From Gammaproteobacteria bacterium MFB021 (GTDB taxonomy: Bacteria; Pseudomonadota; Gammaproteobacteria; Pseudomonadales; Halomonadaceae), in NCBI GenBank assembly GCA_000737985.1, contig JNVT01000096.1, positions 1 to 64,000 on the forward strand: 64,000 nucleotides of DNA, read 5' to 3'. The notes under the pieces were generated by a model that was not told the origin of the DNA, did not search any database, and saw only the letters and a list, made by a program, of their open reading frames with translations. Shown piece by piece: positions 56,111 through 64,000 of this stretch. The stretch's first letter is position 1, and each line of letters begins with the position of its first letter. The translations under genes were made by a program, and so were the position numbers.

Positions 56111-56217
56111 TGACGCTGGGCGCCGGAGGCAGGGCAAAGCGAGGGTCCTTTGCCAGGGATGGCAAAGGTAGCGCCCAGGGAGGGGGTCACAGCGCCCTCG
56201 CGACGCCCTGCCGCCGG
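56107..56217 (-). repeat. dispersed 111-bp repeat, copy 2 (inverted)
   Basis: Reverse complement of the repeat at 40985-41095, again including the hairpin CTTTGCCATCCCTGGCAAAG. It lies next to a MITE end, as copy 1 does. The rest of the 56022-56447 gap holds no gene. Confidence 0.85.
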
Positions 56218-56447
56218 ATAAGCCCACGTCGTCTGGCGGCTGTGAAAGCCGTTATAAGCTCGTGTTAAGCGAACCGGCGTAGAACGACAGCCATCACCCG
56301 TTGCCAGGCGCCGACAACGCCAGGCGGCGGCTGACAAAAAGATGACCGTTTCGTTACCAATCCCTGCGCACGGGCCGCCGTCGCGGCGCTAGCATGGCGA
56401 TCTGGTTTTTCCCGCACGCCGTTCAAGGACGCCCCCGTACCGCTATC

Positions 56448-57044
56448 ATGGAAGCGCTCAACCTTCGCCTGTTCGACTGGCTCAACGCCCCCGCCCACGC
56501 CTCCCGGCTGACCCTGGATCTGGCCTACGCGCTGGCCATCTACGCCATCTACCTGGTGCCGCTGTTGATGATCGTCGGCTGGCTGCAGCGCGACCCGGCC
56601 CGCCAGCGCCTGGCCCTGCGCGGCCTGGTGGCCTGCGTCGCCGCGCTCGGCGTCAACAGCGTGATCGGGCTGACGTGGAGCCATCCGCGCCCGTTCATGC
56701 TACCGGTGGGGCACACCTACCTGAGCCATGCCGCCGACAGCTCCTTCCCCAGCGATCACATGACAGTGATCACCGCCGCCGCAGTGACCCTGCTACTGTC
56801 GCGGGAGCTGCGCCCGCTGGGGGTGATATTCGCCGCCATCGGCCTGGGTATCGCCTGGTCGCGGATCTATCTGGGGGTGCACTTCCCCCTGGACATGCTG
56901 GGGGCGCTGCTGATCTCCGGCTCGGTGGCCCTGCTCGCCGCACGCTGCGAGACCTACTACATGCCCGCACTGCACCGGCTGGCCCGAGGCATTCACCGGC
57001 GACTGCTGGCGCCGCTGATCGAGCGCGGCTGGTTGCCGCGCTGA
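56448..57044 (+). CDS. PAP2-family undecaprenyl-pyrophosphate phosphatase (BcrC-like)
   Basis: A 198-residue membrane phosphatase with about five helices that recycles the undecaprenyl carrier lipid. PAP2 motifs: WSHPRPF (motif 1, with RP but without the usual upstream Lys in its exact place), SSFPSDHMT (motif 2 with the catalytic His) and SRIYLGVHFPLDML (motif 3). The ATG at 56448 is the first that gives a normal N-terminus; its ribosome site is weak. Confidence 0.85.
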   Translation: MEALNLRLFDWLNAPAHASRLTLDLAYALAIYAIYLVPLLMIVGWLQRDPARQRLALRGLVACVAALGVNSVIGLTWSHPRPFMLPVGHTYLSHAADSSFPSDHMTVITAAAVTLLLSRELRPLGVIFAAIGLGIAWSRIYLGVHFPLDMLGALLISGSVALLAARCETYYMPALHRLARGIHRRLLAPLIERGWLPR

Positions 57045-57059
57045 GCCAGGTGCCGTAAA

Positions 57060-57096
57060 CACCACGGCCGGGTAGTGTGCCCGGCCGTGGTGTTAG
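57060..57096. terminator. bidirectional hairpin between convergent genes
   Basis: A perfect 15-bp stem (57060-57074 with 57082-57096, AACACCACGGCCGGG) and a 7-nt loop between the PAP2 gene and the symporter gene. Confidence 0.75.
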
Positions 57097-57123
57097 ACGT
57101 TTCTGCCAACGCGCTCGTCGTCC

Positions 57124-58512
57124 TCAGGCAGTACTCGAGACCGCCGCCGGGCGCCGCCCGGCCAGACTCACCGCGATCAGCGTCAGCGCCGCCAGCGGCA
57201 TCGCCACCAGCACGCTGTTCCAGCCCATCGGCTTGCCCAGGGCGAGCTCCCACACCAGCGTCATCCCGCCACCCACAAGCATCGCCGACAGCGCCCCGGC
57301 CGGGGTCGCCCGCGGCCACAGCAGCGCGGCCAGGAACACCGGGGTGATCGCCGCGCCGTACATGCCGTAGGAGTACATCTGCATCGCCAGCACGCTGGGG
57401 AAGAAGGCACCCAGCACCCAGGCCAGCAGGCCGAGCAGCACCACCGCCAGGCGGTTGAGCAGCAGCGCCTTGCCCGCCGGCACCTGGATCTTGAGAAGCC
57501 CACCGACGATGTCCTGGGTCAGGCTGGCCGAGGCCGAGAGCAGATACGAGTTGCCGGTGGTCAGTAGCAGCGCCACGATCGAGGCCAGCAGCAGGCCGCC
57601 GATCACACTGGGGACGCCCTGCTGGGCCAGCGTCATCATCGCGGTCGACGGCGTGATATCGGGATACATCACCCGCGTGGCGCACACCAGCAGCGTGATC
57701 AACGAGGTGCAGACGATGGAGGCCAGGACCAGACCCAGCGCGGCCTTCTTGGCGGTCTGCGGGTCGCGCGCCGCGGCGAAGCGCTGAAACAGGTTCTGAT
57801 CGCCCAGGATGAGCAGGAACAGCGGCAGGAAGTAGCTCAGTGCCTGCCACGGCGAGAGCCCGCCGAGCAGCGTCTGGTGGGTCGCCGGCAGCGCCTCCAT
57901 CATGCCATCGAGGCCACCCAGCCGGGTCAGCACCAGCGGCAGCGCGATCAGCATGCTACCGAAGATGATCACCGCGCTCAGATAGTCGGTGTAGGCCACC
58001 GAGACCAGCCCGCCCATGGTCGCCAGGCCAATCATCACCAGCGCCGCGATCACCACGCCCTGCCACACCGGCAGGCCGAAGACGAGATTGAGCGCCTGCC
58101 CCGCGCCGGTGAACTGATACGACACGATACCGACGTAGGCGAGCAGGATGATCAGCGACGCGATCGAGCGCGCCACCGGGCCGAAGCGCGCCTCGATCAG
58201 CGCCGGGATGGTGGTGGCCCGCGAGCGGCGCATCTTGCGCGCCAGCAGGAAGTAGACCACCAGCGCGGCGATCGGCGTGCCGGCGAAGAAGAAGATCGCC
58301 GCCCCCGGGCCGTGCTGGAACACAAAGCTCGCGCCGCCGACGATCGAGCCGGAGCCGACGAAGGTCGCCAGCAGCGTCGCGGTGAGCACCAGGGTCGAGA
58401 GCGAGCGTCCGGCGACGATGAAGTCGGTATCGTCGTGGACCTTGCGCCGTGAGAAGTAGAGCCCCACGACGACCATCAGCAGCAGATAGGCAATGACGAA
58501 GAGTGCATGCAT
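57124..58512 (-). CDS. sodium:solute symporter (SSS family)
   Basis: A 462-residue symporter with about 13 helices. The family signature is seen: FVGSGSIVGGASFVFQHGPGA early, FTGAGQALN, GLVSVAYTDYLSA, and GDQNLFQRFAAARDPQTAKKAA. GGAGG precedes the ATG. It follows the amidohydrolase gene on the same strand, and a LysR-type gene lies upstream, so it likely imports the compound that the amidohydrolase degrades (for example a dipeptide or cyclic imide). Confidence 0.92.
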   Translation of the reverse strand: MHALFVIAYLLLMVVVGLYFSRRKVHDDTDFIVAGRSLSTLVLTATLLATFVGSGSIVGGASFVFQHGPGAAIFFFAGTPIAALVVYFLLARKMRRSRATTIPALIEARFGPVARSIASLIILLAYVGIVSYQFTGAGQALNLVFGLPVWQGVVIAALVMIGLATMGGLVSVAYTDYLSAVIIFGSMLIALPLVLTRLGGLDGMMEALPATHQTLLGGLSPWQALSYFLPLFLLILGDQNLFQRFAAARDPQTAKKAALGLVLASIVCTSLITLLVCATRVMYPDITPSTAMMTLAQQGVPSVIGGLLLASIVALLLTTGNSYLLSASASLTQDIVGGLLKIQVPAGKALLLNRLAVVLLGLLAWVLGAFFPSVLAMQMYSYGMYGAAITPVFLAALLWPRATPAGALSAMLVGGGMTLVWELALGKPMGWNSVLVAMPLAALTLIAVSLAGRRPAAVSSTA

Positions 58513-58525
58513 GGTGCAGGCCTCC

Positions 58526-58589
58526 GATTGTGGTTGTTATGGATCGTGGTTGTTATGGATCGTGATTGTTCTGGATCGCGGTTGTTATC
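58526..58589. repeat. 16-bp tandem repeat, four units
   Basis: GATCGTGGTTGTTATG-like units at 58526-58541, 58542-58557, 58558-58573 and 58574-58589, directly upstream of the symporter ribosome site (minus strand). Confidence 0.85.
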
Positions 58590-58643
58590 GACGGTGGTGG
58601 TCGTCCAGCGCGGCCGTGGGTGGCGCCCACGGCCGCGCCGGGC

Positions 58644-59897
58644 TCAACGGCTCAGACGCTCCTTGATCACACGCCCGCCCTGCATGATCAGCGCCAGATG
58701 ATCGCCCTGGCCGGTCAGCAGCCGCATATCCTCCAGCGGATTGCCGTCGACCACGATCAGGTCGGCATAGGCCCCCGGCGCGATACAGCCGACCTCCCCC
58801 TCCATGCGCAGCAGCTTGGCCGCGGTGGCGGTGGCGCTGCGGATCACCTCGTGGGGCGGCAGCACCTGGGCACGGATCACGAACTCGTCGGACTGATGCG
58901 GATGCATCTCGCCGAGCAGGTCGGTGCCGTAGGCCATCTCCAGGCCCGCCTCGCGCATGGTCACCAGGCTCTCCAGCCCGGCCAGGCGCACGTCGTCGAT
59001 CTTGGCCACCGACTCCGGCTTGAGCCCGTACTCAGCACCCTCGAGCTTGAGCCGTTCGTAGGTCACCAGAGTGGGACACGCCATCGCCCCGCGCTCGGCG
59101 GCAAAGCGCGCGGTCTCCGCGGTGATCAGATTGCAGTGCTCGAGCGAGCGCACCCCCGCTTCGACCGCGCGCCGGATCGCCTCATCGGTATACAGGTGCG
59201 CGCTGACGTAGGTCTGGGCGTTGCTCGCCTCCTCGACAATGGTCTCGAGTTCGGCGCGTGAGAAGCTGAGGAAATCGATCGGGTCGCTGGGCGAGGAGAC
59301 ACCACCGTTGGCCATCACCTTGATGAACTGGGCGCCGCCCTTGATCTCCTGACGTACCGCGCGACGCACCGCCTCGACGCCGTCGCAGATACGCCCCATC
59401 GAGCCCAGCCGACGAGTCTGGTACTGATCGTCACGCTCGTCATAGAAGCCGCGGTAGTCGTTGTGGCCGCCGGTCTGCGACAGCGCCTTGCCGCAGATCA
59501 CCAGTCTAGGGCCGACGAAGTAGCCCTCCGCCACCGCCTGCTGGATGGCGCGGTCGGCGCCGCCGACGTCGCGCACCGTGGTGAAGCCGCGCTCGAGCAT
59601 GCCTTTCAGGATCGGCGTGGCGCGCGCCGCGACCAGCGCATCGGGCAGCAGCGCATTGGCGCCGAGATCGGCGGTGGTGGCGATCACATGTACGTGGCAG
59701 TCGATCAGCCCCGGCATCAGGGTACGCCCGCCGAGATCGATCACCTCGGCGTGGGCAGCATCGATCGGCGTCTCGGCGACCTGGACGATGCGGTCACCCT
59801 CGATCAGTAGCTGGAGGCCATCGCGCGGTTCGGCGGCGCTGCCGTCGACCAGGCGGAAGTTCTTGAGCAGGCGGGCGGAGGGCGTGCGTTCGGTCAT
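58644..59897 (-). CDS. amidohydrolase family protein (prolidase/imidazolonepropionase-like)
   Basis: A 417-residue metal-dependent TIM-barrel hydrolase. The HxH pair (GLIDCHVHVIA), the carboxylated Lys (QFIKVMANGG), the two later His (SAHLYTDEA and SLEHCNLI) and the final Asp (YGTDLLGEMH) are all present; this is the set of Xaa-Pro dipeptidase-like amidohydrolases. The substrate is probably an N-acyl or dipeptide compound. A 13-bp-stem hairpin (58608-58638) lies just after the stop. It is probably co-transcribed with the symporter gene. Confidence 0.9.
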   Translation of the reverse strand: MTERTPSARLLKNFRLVDGSAAEPRDGLQLLIEGDRIVQVAETPIDAAHAEVIDLGGRTLMPGLIDCHVHVIATTADLGANALLPDALVAARATPILKGMLERGFTTVRDVGGADRAIQQAVAEGYFVGPRLVICGKALSQTGGHNDYRGFYDERDDQYQTRRLGSMGRICDGVEAVRRAVRQEIKGGAQFIKVMANGGVSSPSDPIDFLSFSRAELETIVEEASNAQTYVSAHLYTDEAIRRAVEAGVRSLEHCNLITAETARFAAERGAMACPTLVTYERLKLEGAEYGLKPESVAKIDDVRLAGLESLVTMREAGLEMAYGTDLLGEMHPHQSDEFVIRAQVLPPHEVIRSATATAAKLLRMEGEVGCIAPGAYADLIVVDGNPLEDMRLLTGQGDHLALIMQGGRVIKERLSR

Positions 59898-59998
59898 GAT
59901 TGGGCTCTTGTGGGGACGGGAACGTCTCGAGCCTAATCAGCGCGGGAACGGCCTGAAAAGCGACAAAAACGCATGTCAGCATGCGGCCAGCGCATCGT

Positions 59999-60967
59999 TC
60001 AGCTTGCGCCGCGACCGCCCCCCGGGCTCGCGGCCAGCGGTTCGTTGGGCGCCATCTCCAGCAGCCAGCGCTTGAAGCAGCGGGTGGCGTAGTTCTCGCG
60101 GCGCTCCTCCGGGGTGATCAGGAAATAGCCGCCACCGTGGCTGGCCCAATGGTCGGAGGCCCATACCAGGCGCCCGCGGCGGATCTGGCTGTCGATCACA
60201 TGCCGCCAGCCGAGCACGACGCCCTGCTCCAGGCTCGCCATCTCCACCAGCGTCGGATAGTGGTTGCACACCAGGGTATTGGCCAGTGCCGGGCTGGCCA
60301 GGCGGTGGTAGCGAAACCAGTCGTGCCAGGAGATCCACAGGCTCTGAGCATCCTCGAGCATCAGCAGCGTCTCGTGCTGCAGCTGCGCCGGGCTCAGACG
60401 TTCGCCCTCGCCCAGCCCGTGGCGCTCGCGGCAAGTGGCGAGATAGCCCGGCGCGCAGGCGGTATAAACCTGCTCGGGGATCACGAAGGTAGTGTCGAAC
60501 CCCGGCAACGCTGGGCTCTTCAGGTAGTAGAGGCCGATGTCGAACTCGAACGAGGAGAGCGAGGTGACGCCGTCGCGCACGATCAGGCGCAGCTTGATAT
60601 CAGGGTGGGTGCGCCGGAACAGGCTCAGCCGCGGCGCCATCCAGAACTGCGCCACGCCGGCAGTGCAGGCCAGCGTGAGCTCGTTCTCGCCGGTGCTCTT
60701 CATCACCTCGGCGGTGGCCTGAACGCAGTCGTCGAGGATCGCCCGGACCTGCAGCGCATAGGCTTCGCCGGCCCGGGTCAGGGTCAGCCGCCGCTGTTCG
60801 CGCACGAACAGCTTGCGCCCCAGAAACTGCTCGAGATGGACCACCTGGCGACTCACCGCGCTCTGCGACAGATTGAGCTCGCCCGCGGCGCGGGTAAAGC
60901 TCATGTGGCGCACCGCTGACTCGAAGGCGACCAGCGAGTTGAGCGGCGGCAGGGGGGACATGCGCAT
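59999..60967 (-). CDS. LysR-family transcriptional regulator (GcvA-like)
   Basis: A 322-residue regulator. The winged helix (about 8-65) has SFTRAAGELNLSQSAVSRQV, typical of the GcvA/AmpR branch (LNSLVAFESAVRHMSFTRAA), and an effector domain follows. The ATG at 60967 has GGAG eight nt upstream. It lies 101 bp upstream of the amidohydrolase gene on the same strand and likely controls that gene and the symporter gene. Confidence 0.93.
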   Translation of the reverse strand: MRMSPLPPLNSLVAFESAVRHMSFTRAAGELNLSQSAVSRQVVHLEQFLGRKLFVREQRRLTLTRAGEAYALQVRAILDDCVQATAEVMKSTGENELTLACTAGVAQFWMAPRLSLFRRTHPDIKLRLIVRDGVTSLSSFEFDIGLYYLKSPALPGFDTTFVIPEQVYTACAPGYLATCRERHGLGEGERLSPAQLQHETLLMLEDAQSLWISWHDWFRYHRLASPALANTLVCNHYPTLVEMASLEQGVVLGWRHVIDSQIRRGRLVWASDHWASHGGGYFLITPEERRENYATRCFKRWLLEMAPNEPLAASPGGGRGAS

Positions 60968-61184
60968 GGGAAGCTCCGGCAAGGCGACGAAGAGAGAGCC
61001 AGGATACGTGATCCCGCCGCCGCGAACGCCCCTCGCGGATCACGGGGCGTGGATGTCACCGAGGAGGGGATGCCGTGGTGCGACAATCCACCTCATCCCC
61101 CGGCGAGTCGCCACGGAACTTTTTGGTTACCATCCGAGACGTGTGGGTAACACATGACTTTTCCTGCCCACCGCCATCGCGTGG

Positions 61185-61586
61185 ATGACGATGATCCGAC
61201 TCACTCGAACCCGCAGCGCCTACCGTCGCCTGGCCGCCAGTCTGGCGCTGATGGCGATGATGATGCTGTTCCTGGGGCCGCTGATCTCGCAGATCCAGGC
61301 GTCGGAGTCGTCTCATTCGTCGATGCGAATGGCGGCGATGCCCGGCATGTCGATGGCGTCCATGCACGCCCGCGATACGTCGGAGCGCGCCGTCTTCGCC
61401 TGGCACGATCAGTGCGGCTACTGCTCGCTGTGGCAGCACTTCCCCACCGCCCATAGCGACGTTCCCGCCGTTGTCCGCAGCGTCCTCAAGCCCGCCGGTG
61501 GTCGTTTCGAATCGCCGCGCCCCGCAGCCTCGAGCGACCACCTGTGGTTCGAAGGCCGCCCCCGCGCCCCACCCGCGTTCTCCTGA
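61185..61586 (+). CDS. DUF2946 family protein
   Basis: A 133-residue secreted or membrane-anchored protein. It has an N-terminal hydrophobic helix (about 18-38), then a Met/His/Ser-rich stretch (MRMAAMPGMSMASMH) and the family's Cys motif DQCGYCSLWQHFP. DUF2946 genes often neighbour copper transporters, and here the copper receptor gene follows by 98 bp. The Met-rich part suggests Cu(I) binding. The exact start (61185 or 61191) is uncertain. Confidence 0.8.
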   Translation: MTMIRLTRTRSAYRRLAASLALMAMMMLFLGPLISQIQASESSHSSMRMAAMPGMSMASMHARDTSERAVFAWHDQCGYCSLWQHFPTAHSDVPAVVRSVLKPAGGRFESPRPAASSDHLWFEGRPRAPPAFS

Positions 61587-61684
61587 TTCGCACTCTCATC
61601 CTGTTCATCCGGCTTCCGCTTCCGGCGGTGGTGCTGCCCGCCCGTGCGGCCGGATCACACTCGAATCGCATTCAAGGGAACTTC

Positions 61685-63898
61685 ATGTCCACCACTACGA
61701 ACGGCCCCCGCTGGGGTGCCGCACAGACAGCCGCGCCTGGCCGCAGCCTTCCCCCGCGCCAAGCGTTGGCAGCCGCAGTCACGTTGGCAAGCGCCGCGTT
61801 CGCCACGCCGAGCCTGGCGCAGACGATGAGCCACGACCATGACGATCACGTCGCGAGCCATCACGACACCCTGGTCGTGACCGCCGTCCCGCTCAGCTCG
61901 CCGATCACGGTAGAGACGGACCCACGCCAACCTCGCCAACCCATGCCGGCGAGCGATGGCGCCGACTATCTGAAGACCATTCCGGGCTTCACCTCGATTC
62001 GTAACGGCGGCACCAATGGTGACCCGGTGTTTCGGGGGATGTTCGGCTCGCGGATCAAGATCCTGACCGATGGCAGTGAGATGCTCGGCGCCTGCCCGTT
62101 TCGCATGGATGCCCCTACCTCCTATATCTCCCCGGAGGCCTACGACAGCCTGGTCGTGACCAAGGGGCCGCAGTCGGTGCTATGGGGGCCCGGTGCCTCA
62201 GCCGCTACCGTGCGCTTCGACCGCGGGCCCGAGTCGTTCGACGCCCCCGGCACGCGGGTCGATGGCAGCGTGATGCTGGGCACCTATGGCCGCTTCGATC
62301 GACGCATCGACGCCGCCGCGGGTAACGAAGCGGGCTACGTTCGCCTGATCGGCAACGAATCGGAAGCCAACGACTACAAGGATGGCAACGGCGATACGGT
62401 GCCGTCGAAATGGGACAAGTGGAATGGCGATATCGCCCTCGGTCTGACGCCGGACGACGACACCTGGCTGGAGGTCACCGCCGGTCGTGGCAATGGCGAG
62501 GCGCGCTACGCCGGTCGTGGCATGGACGGCAGTCGATTCCTGCGGGAGACGGCAGGCGTTCGCTTTGAAAAGCGCAATATCAGTGAACACTGGCGCAAAC
62601 TCGAACTGCAGGCGAATTACGCCTACGCCGACCACATCATGGACAACTTCACGCTGCGCGATCCTTCAGGCGGCATGGACATGGGCGGTGGCGGCATGGA
62701 CATGGGCGGTGGCGGCATGGACATGGGCGGCGGCGGCATGGACATGGGTGGCGGCGGCATGGACATGGGTGGCGGCGGCATGGACATGGGCGGCGGCGGC
62801 ATGGACATGGGCGGCGACAGCATGGACATGAGCGACGGCATGGCGATGCGGCTGGATCGCCGCACGCGCAGCACCCGCGTCGCCTCGACCTGGGAGTGGA
62901 GCGACTTCAGCTGGATCGCCGGGGTCGACGCCCAGCAGCAGATTCATCGCAATCGCGACGGCGACCACTGGGACAGCGACTACGAACAGATCCAGTACGG
63001 CCTGTTCAACCAGCTGACCTGGTATGCCAGCGACCGCGACCGGATCATCGCCGGCGCACGTCTGGATCGCTACCACGTCGACGACCATAACGACGATACC
63101 GCCACCGCGGGCGATACCCGGCGCACGACGCTGCCCAGCGGCTTCGTGCGCTACGAGCAGGATCTCGCCTCGGCGCCGGTCACCTGGTACGCCGGCGTGG
63201 GTCACGTGCAGCGCTTCCCGGATTACTGGGAACTCAAGCCCGGGCTCGACGGCCCCGACGGCAGCCCGAACGCCTTCGCCGGTGTCAAACCGGAGAAGAC
63301 CACGCAGCTCGACGTCGGCGCCCAATACCGTGGCGAACGCACCCGCGCCTGGGTCTCCGGCTATCTTGGCTATGTCGAGGATTTCATCCTCTTCGACTAC
63401 GACGGGGCCAACACCCAGGTCCGCAACGTCGACGCCAACATTGCCGGGGCGGAACTCGGCGCCGCCTACGATTTCAACGGCAACTGGACCGGCGAAGCGA
63501 GCCTGGCCTATGCCTGGGGCCGCAATGCGACCGATGGCGAGCCGTTGCCGCAGATTCCCCCGCTGGAGTCGCGTTTCAGCCTCACCTACGAGCGCGATGA
63601 CTACTCGGTCGGCGCCCTCTGGCGGCTGGTCGCGCCCCAGCATCGGATCGCGCTGAACCAGGGCAATGTCGTCGGCCAGGATCTCGGTGACTCGGCAGGT
63701 TTCGGCGTCTTCTCGCTCAATGGCGCCTACCGTTTCAACCCCAACTTCACCCTCAGCAGCGGTATCGACAACGTCTTCGACAACACCTACAGCGAACACC
63801 TCAACCTCGCGGGCAACGCCGGTTTCGGGTATCCGGGTAACACTCGGGTCAACGATCCGGGCCGGATGGTCTGGGCCAAGCTAGATTTTCATTTCTGA
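61685..63898 (+). CDS. TonB-dependent copper receptor (OprC/NosA type) with Met-rich repeat
   Basis: A 737-residue outer-membrane receptor. Signal to about residue 46, a His-rich start (SHDHDDHVASHHD), then the plug domain (TIPGFTSIRNGGTNGDPVFRG cut into parts) including LGACPFRMDAPTSYISPEAYD, the Cys/Met site typical of OprC copper receptors. A 22-strand barrel ending in F follows. An extracellular loop (about residues 330-385) has eight MDM motifs in a Gly-rich tandem repeat. AAGGGA precedes the ATG at 61685. Part of a copper-uptake unit with the DUF2946 gene. Confidence 0.93.
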   Translation: MSTTTNGPRWGAAQTAAPGRSLPPRQALAAAVTLASAAFATPSLAQTMSHDHDDHVASHHDTLVVTAVPLSSPITVETDPRQPRQPMPASDGADYLKTIPGFTSIRNGGTNGDPVFRGMFGSRIKILTDGSEMLGACPFRMDAPTSYISPEAYDSLVVTKGPQSVLWGPGASAATVRFDRGPESFDAPGTRVDGSVMLGTYGRFDRRIDAAAGNEAGYVRLIGNESEANDYKDGNGDTVPSKWDKWNGDIALGLTPDDDTWLEVTAGRGNGEARYAGRGMDGSRFLRETAGVRFEKRNISEHWRKLELQANYAYADHIMDNFTLRDPSGGMDMGGGGMDMGGGGMDMGGGGMDMGGGGMDMGGGGMDMGGGGMDMGGDSMDMSDGMAMRLDRRTRSTRVASTWEWSDFSWIAGVDAQQQIHRNRDGDHWDSDYEQIQYGLFNQLTWYASDRDRIIAGARLDRYHVDDHNDDTATAGDTRRTTLPSGFVRYEQDLASAPVTWYAGVGHVQRFPDYWELKPGLDGPDGSPNAFAGVKPEKTTQLDVGAQYRGERTRAWVSGYLGYVEDFILFDYDGANTQVRNVDANIAGAELGAAYDFNGNWTGEASLAYAWGRNATDGEPLPQIPPLESRFSLTYERDDYSVGALWRLVAPQHRIALNQGNVVGQDLGDSAGFGVFSLNGAYRFNPNFTLSSGIDNVFDNTYSEHLNLAGNAGFGYPGNTRVNDPGRMVWAKLDFHF
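62670..62830 (+). repeat. 21-bp tandem repeat in the receptor gene (eight MDM units)
   Basis: ATGGACATG recurs at 62675, 62696, 62717, 62738, 62759, 62780, 62801 and 62822, each followed by Gly codons. The first six units are nearly identical in DNA, so expansion and contraction are likely. Confidence 0.95.
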
Positions 63899-63968
63899 GG
63901 CGGCTTCATCGCCACTCGACATACCACCAGCCGCCCCAGACGGGGCGGCCACTCTAGGAAACCGACCC

Positions 63969-64000
63969 ATGAAAAGTCATATGAATCTACGCCAGTCACT
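63969..64000 (+). CDS. start of a further gene, cut by the window edge
   Basis: The ATG at 63969 has TAGGAAA upstream and begins MKSHMNLRQS. It follows the copper receptor gene by 70 bp, across a hairpin (63930-63937 with 63942-63949). Too little is seen to name it; it probably belongs to the copper unit. Confidence 0.55.
   Translation, partial: MKSHMNLRQS

Noticed and set aside
58608-58638. Hairpin after the amidohydrolase gene as an intrinsic terminator
   Set aside because: The 13-bp stem lacks a T-tract on either strand and the symporter gene follows on the same strand, so termination is not supported.

Overview
The window reads as a chromosomal stretch of a GC-rich, halophilic gammaproteobacterium, most likely a member of Halomonadaceae. 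That placement rests on the mix of protein families (NhaC-type Na+/H+ antiporter, OmpW, OpgD, NodT-type efflux lipoprotein, Zur-type operators) and was not checked against a database. Two stretches (about 3.4-4.4 kb and 10.76-16.02 kb) look foreign: their codon use is less GC-biased, their gene families are alphaproteobacterial in flavour, and they hold several broken genes.

Layout. 1-2.8 kb: an rRNA operon on the minus strand (16S, tRNA-Ile, tRNA-Ala, start of 23S) with two promoters and boxA sites. 3.4-4.7 kb: a ROK/polyphosphate glucokinase-like gene, a zwf remnant and tRNA-Thr. 4.8-9.2 kb: a c-di-GMP phosphodiesterase, an RND outer-membrane lipoprotein and an AI-2E family permease. 9.5-10.7 kb: a structured GGA-rich RNA leader, two small zinc-ribbon proteins and a coiled-coil protein. 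10.7-16.1 kb: a foreign segment between imperfect direct repeats, with an MpaB-type oxygenase, an FNR/2Fe-2S reductase, a PoxB-like enzyme and SDR, TetR and LysR remnants. 16.3-18.7 kb: katG. 18.7-31.8 kb: a complete type I-E CRISPR-Cas locus with 58 repeats and cas2, cas1, cas6e, cas5e, cas7e, cse2, cse1 and cas3, all on the minus strand. 32.1-35.1 kb: a Zur-controlled znuCBA operon led by a 48-residue His-rich membrane peptide. 35.2-64 kb: mostly housekeeping genes (YcaQ, OmpW, a FUSC/DUF1656/HlyD exporter, M42 peptidase, OpgD, GloA, peroxiredoxin, a second zinc-related gene for a Zur-linked amidase, a symporter/amidohydrolase/LysR unit, and copper uptake), scattered with short tandem repeats, a MITE and a dispersed repeat.

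Main discovery candidate. The 490 bp between cse1 and cas3 hold a two-repeat mini-CRISPR on the plus strand, opposite to the cas genes. Two degenerate type I-E repeats lie exactly 61 bp apart, the same pitch as the main array, and a promoter is placed so that transcription would start at the first repeat. The 32-nt spacer matches a site about 100 bp upstream at 22 of 32 positions, including an unbroken 7-nt seed. That site has an AAG PAM and lies on the promoter that reads into a 38-codon ORF and the Cascade operon. Three of the five mismatches in the first 26 positions (12, 18, 24) fall on the every-sixth bases that Cascade flips out. This is the architecture of a Cascade-guided repressor RNA: a CreA antitoxin with CreT toxin, or a CreR-type autorepressor of the cas operon.

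Other regulatory signals worth following are the RsmA/CsrA-type leader at 9.56 kb, a Zur-like motif shared by znuCBA and a Tat-exported amidase, a 16-bp-arm palindrome on the promoter of the foreign oxygenase gene, and an octanucleotide tract in front of a peroxiredoxin gene.
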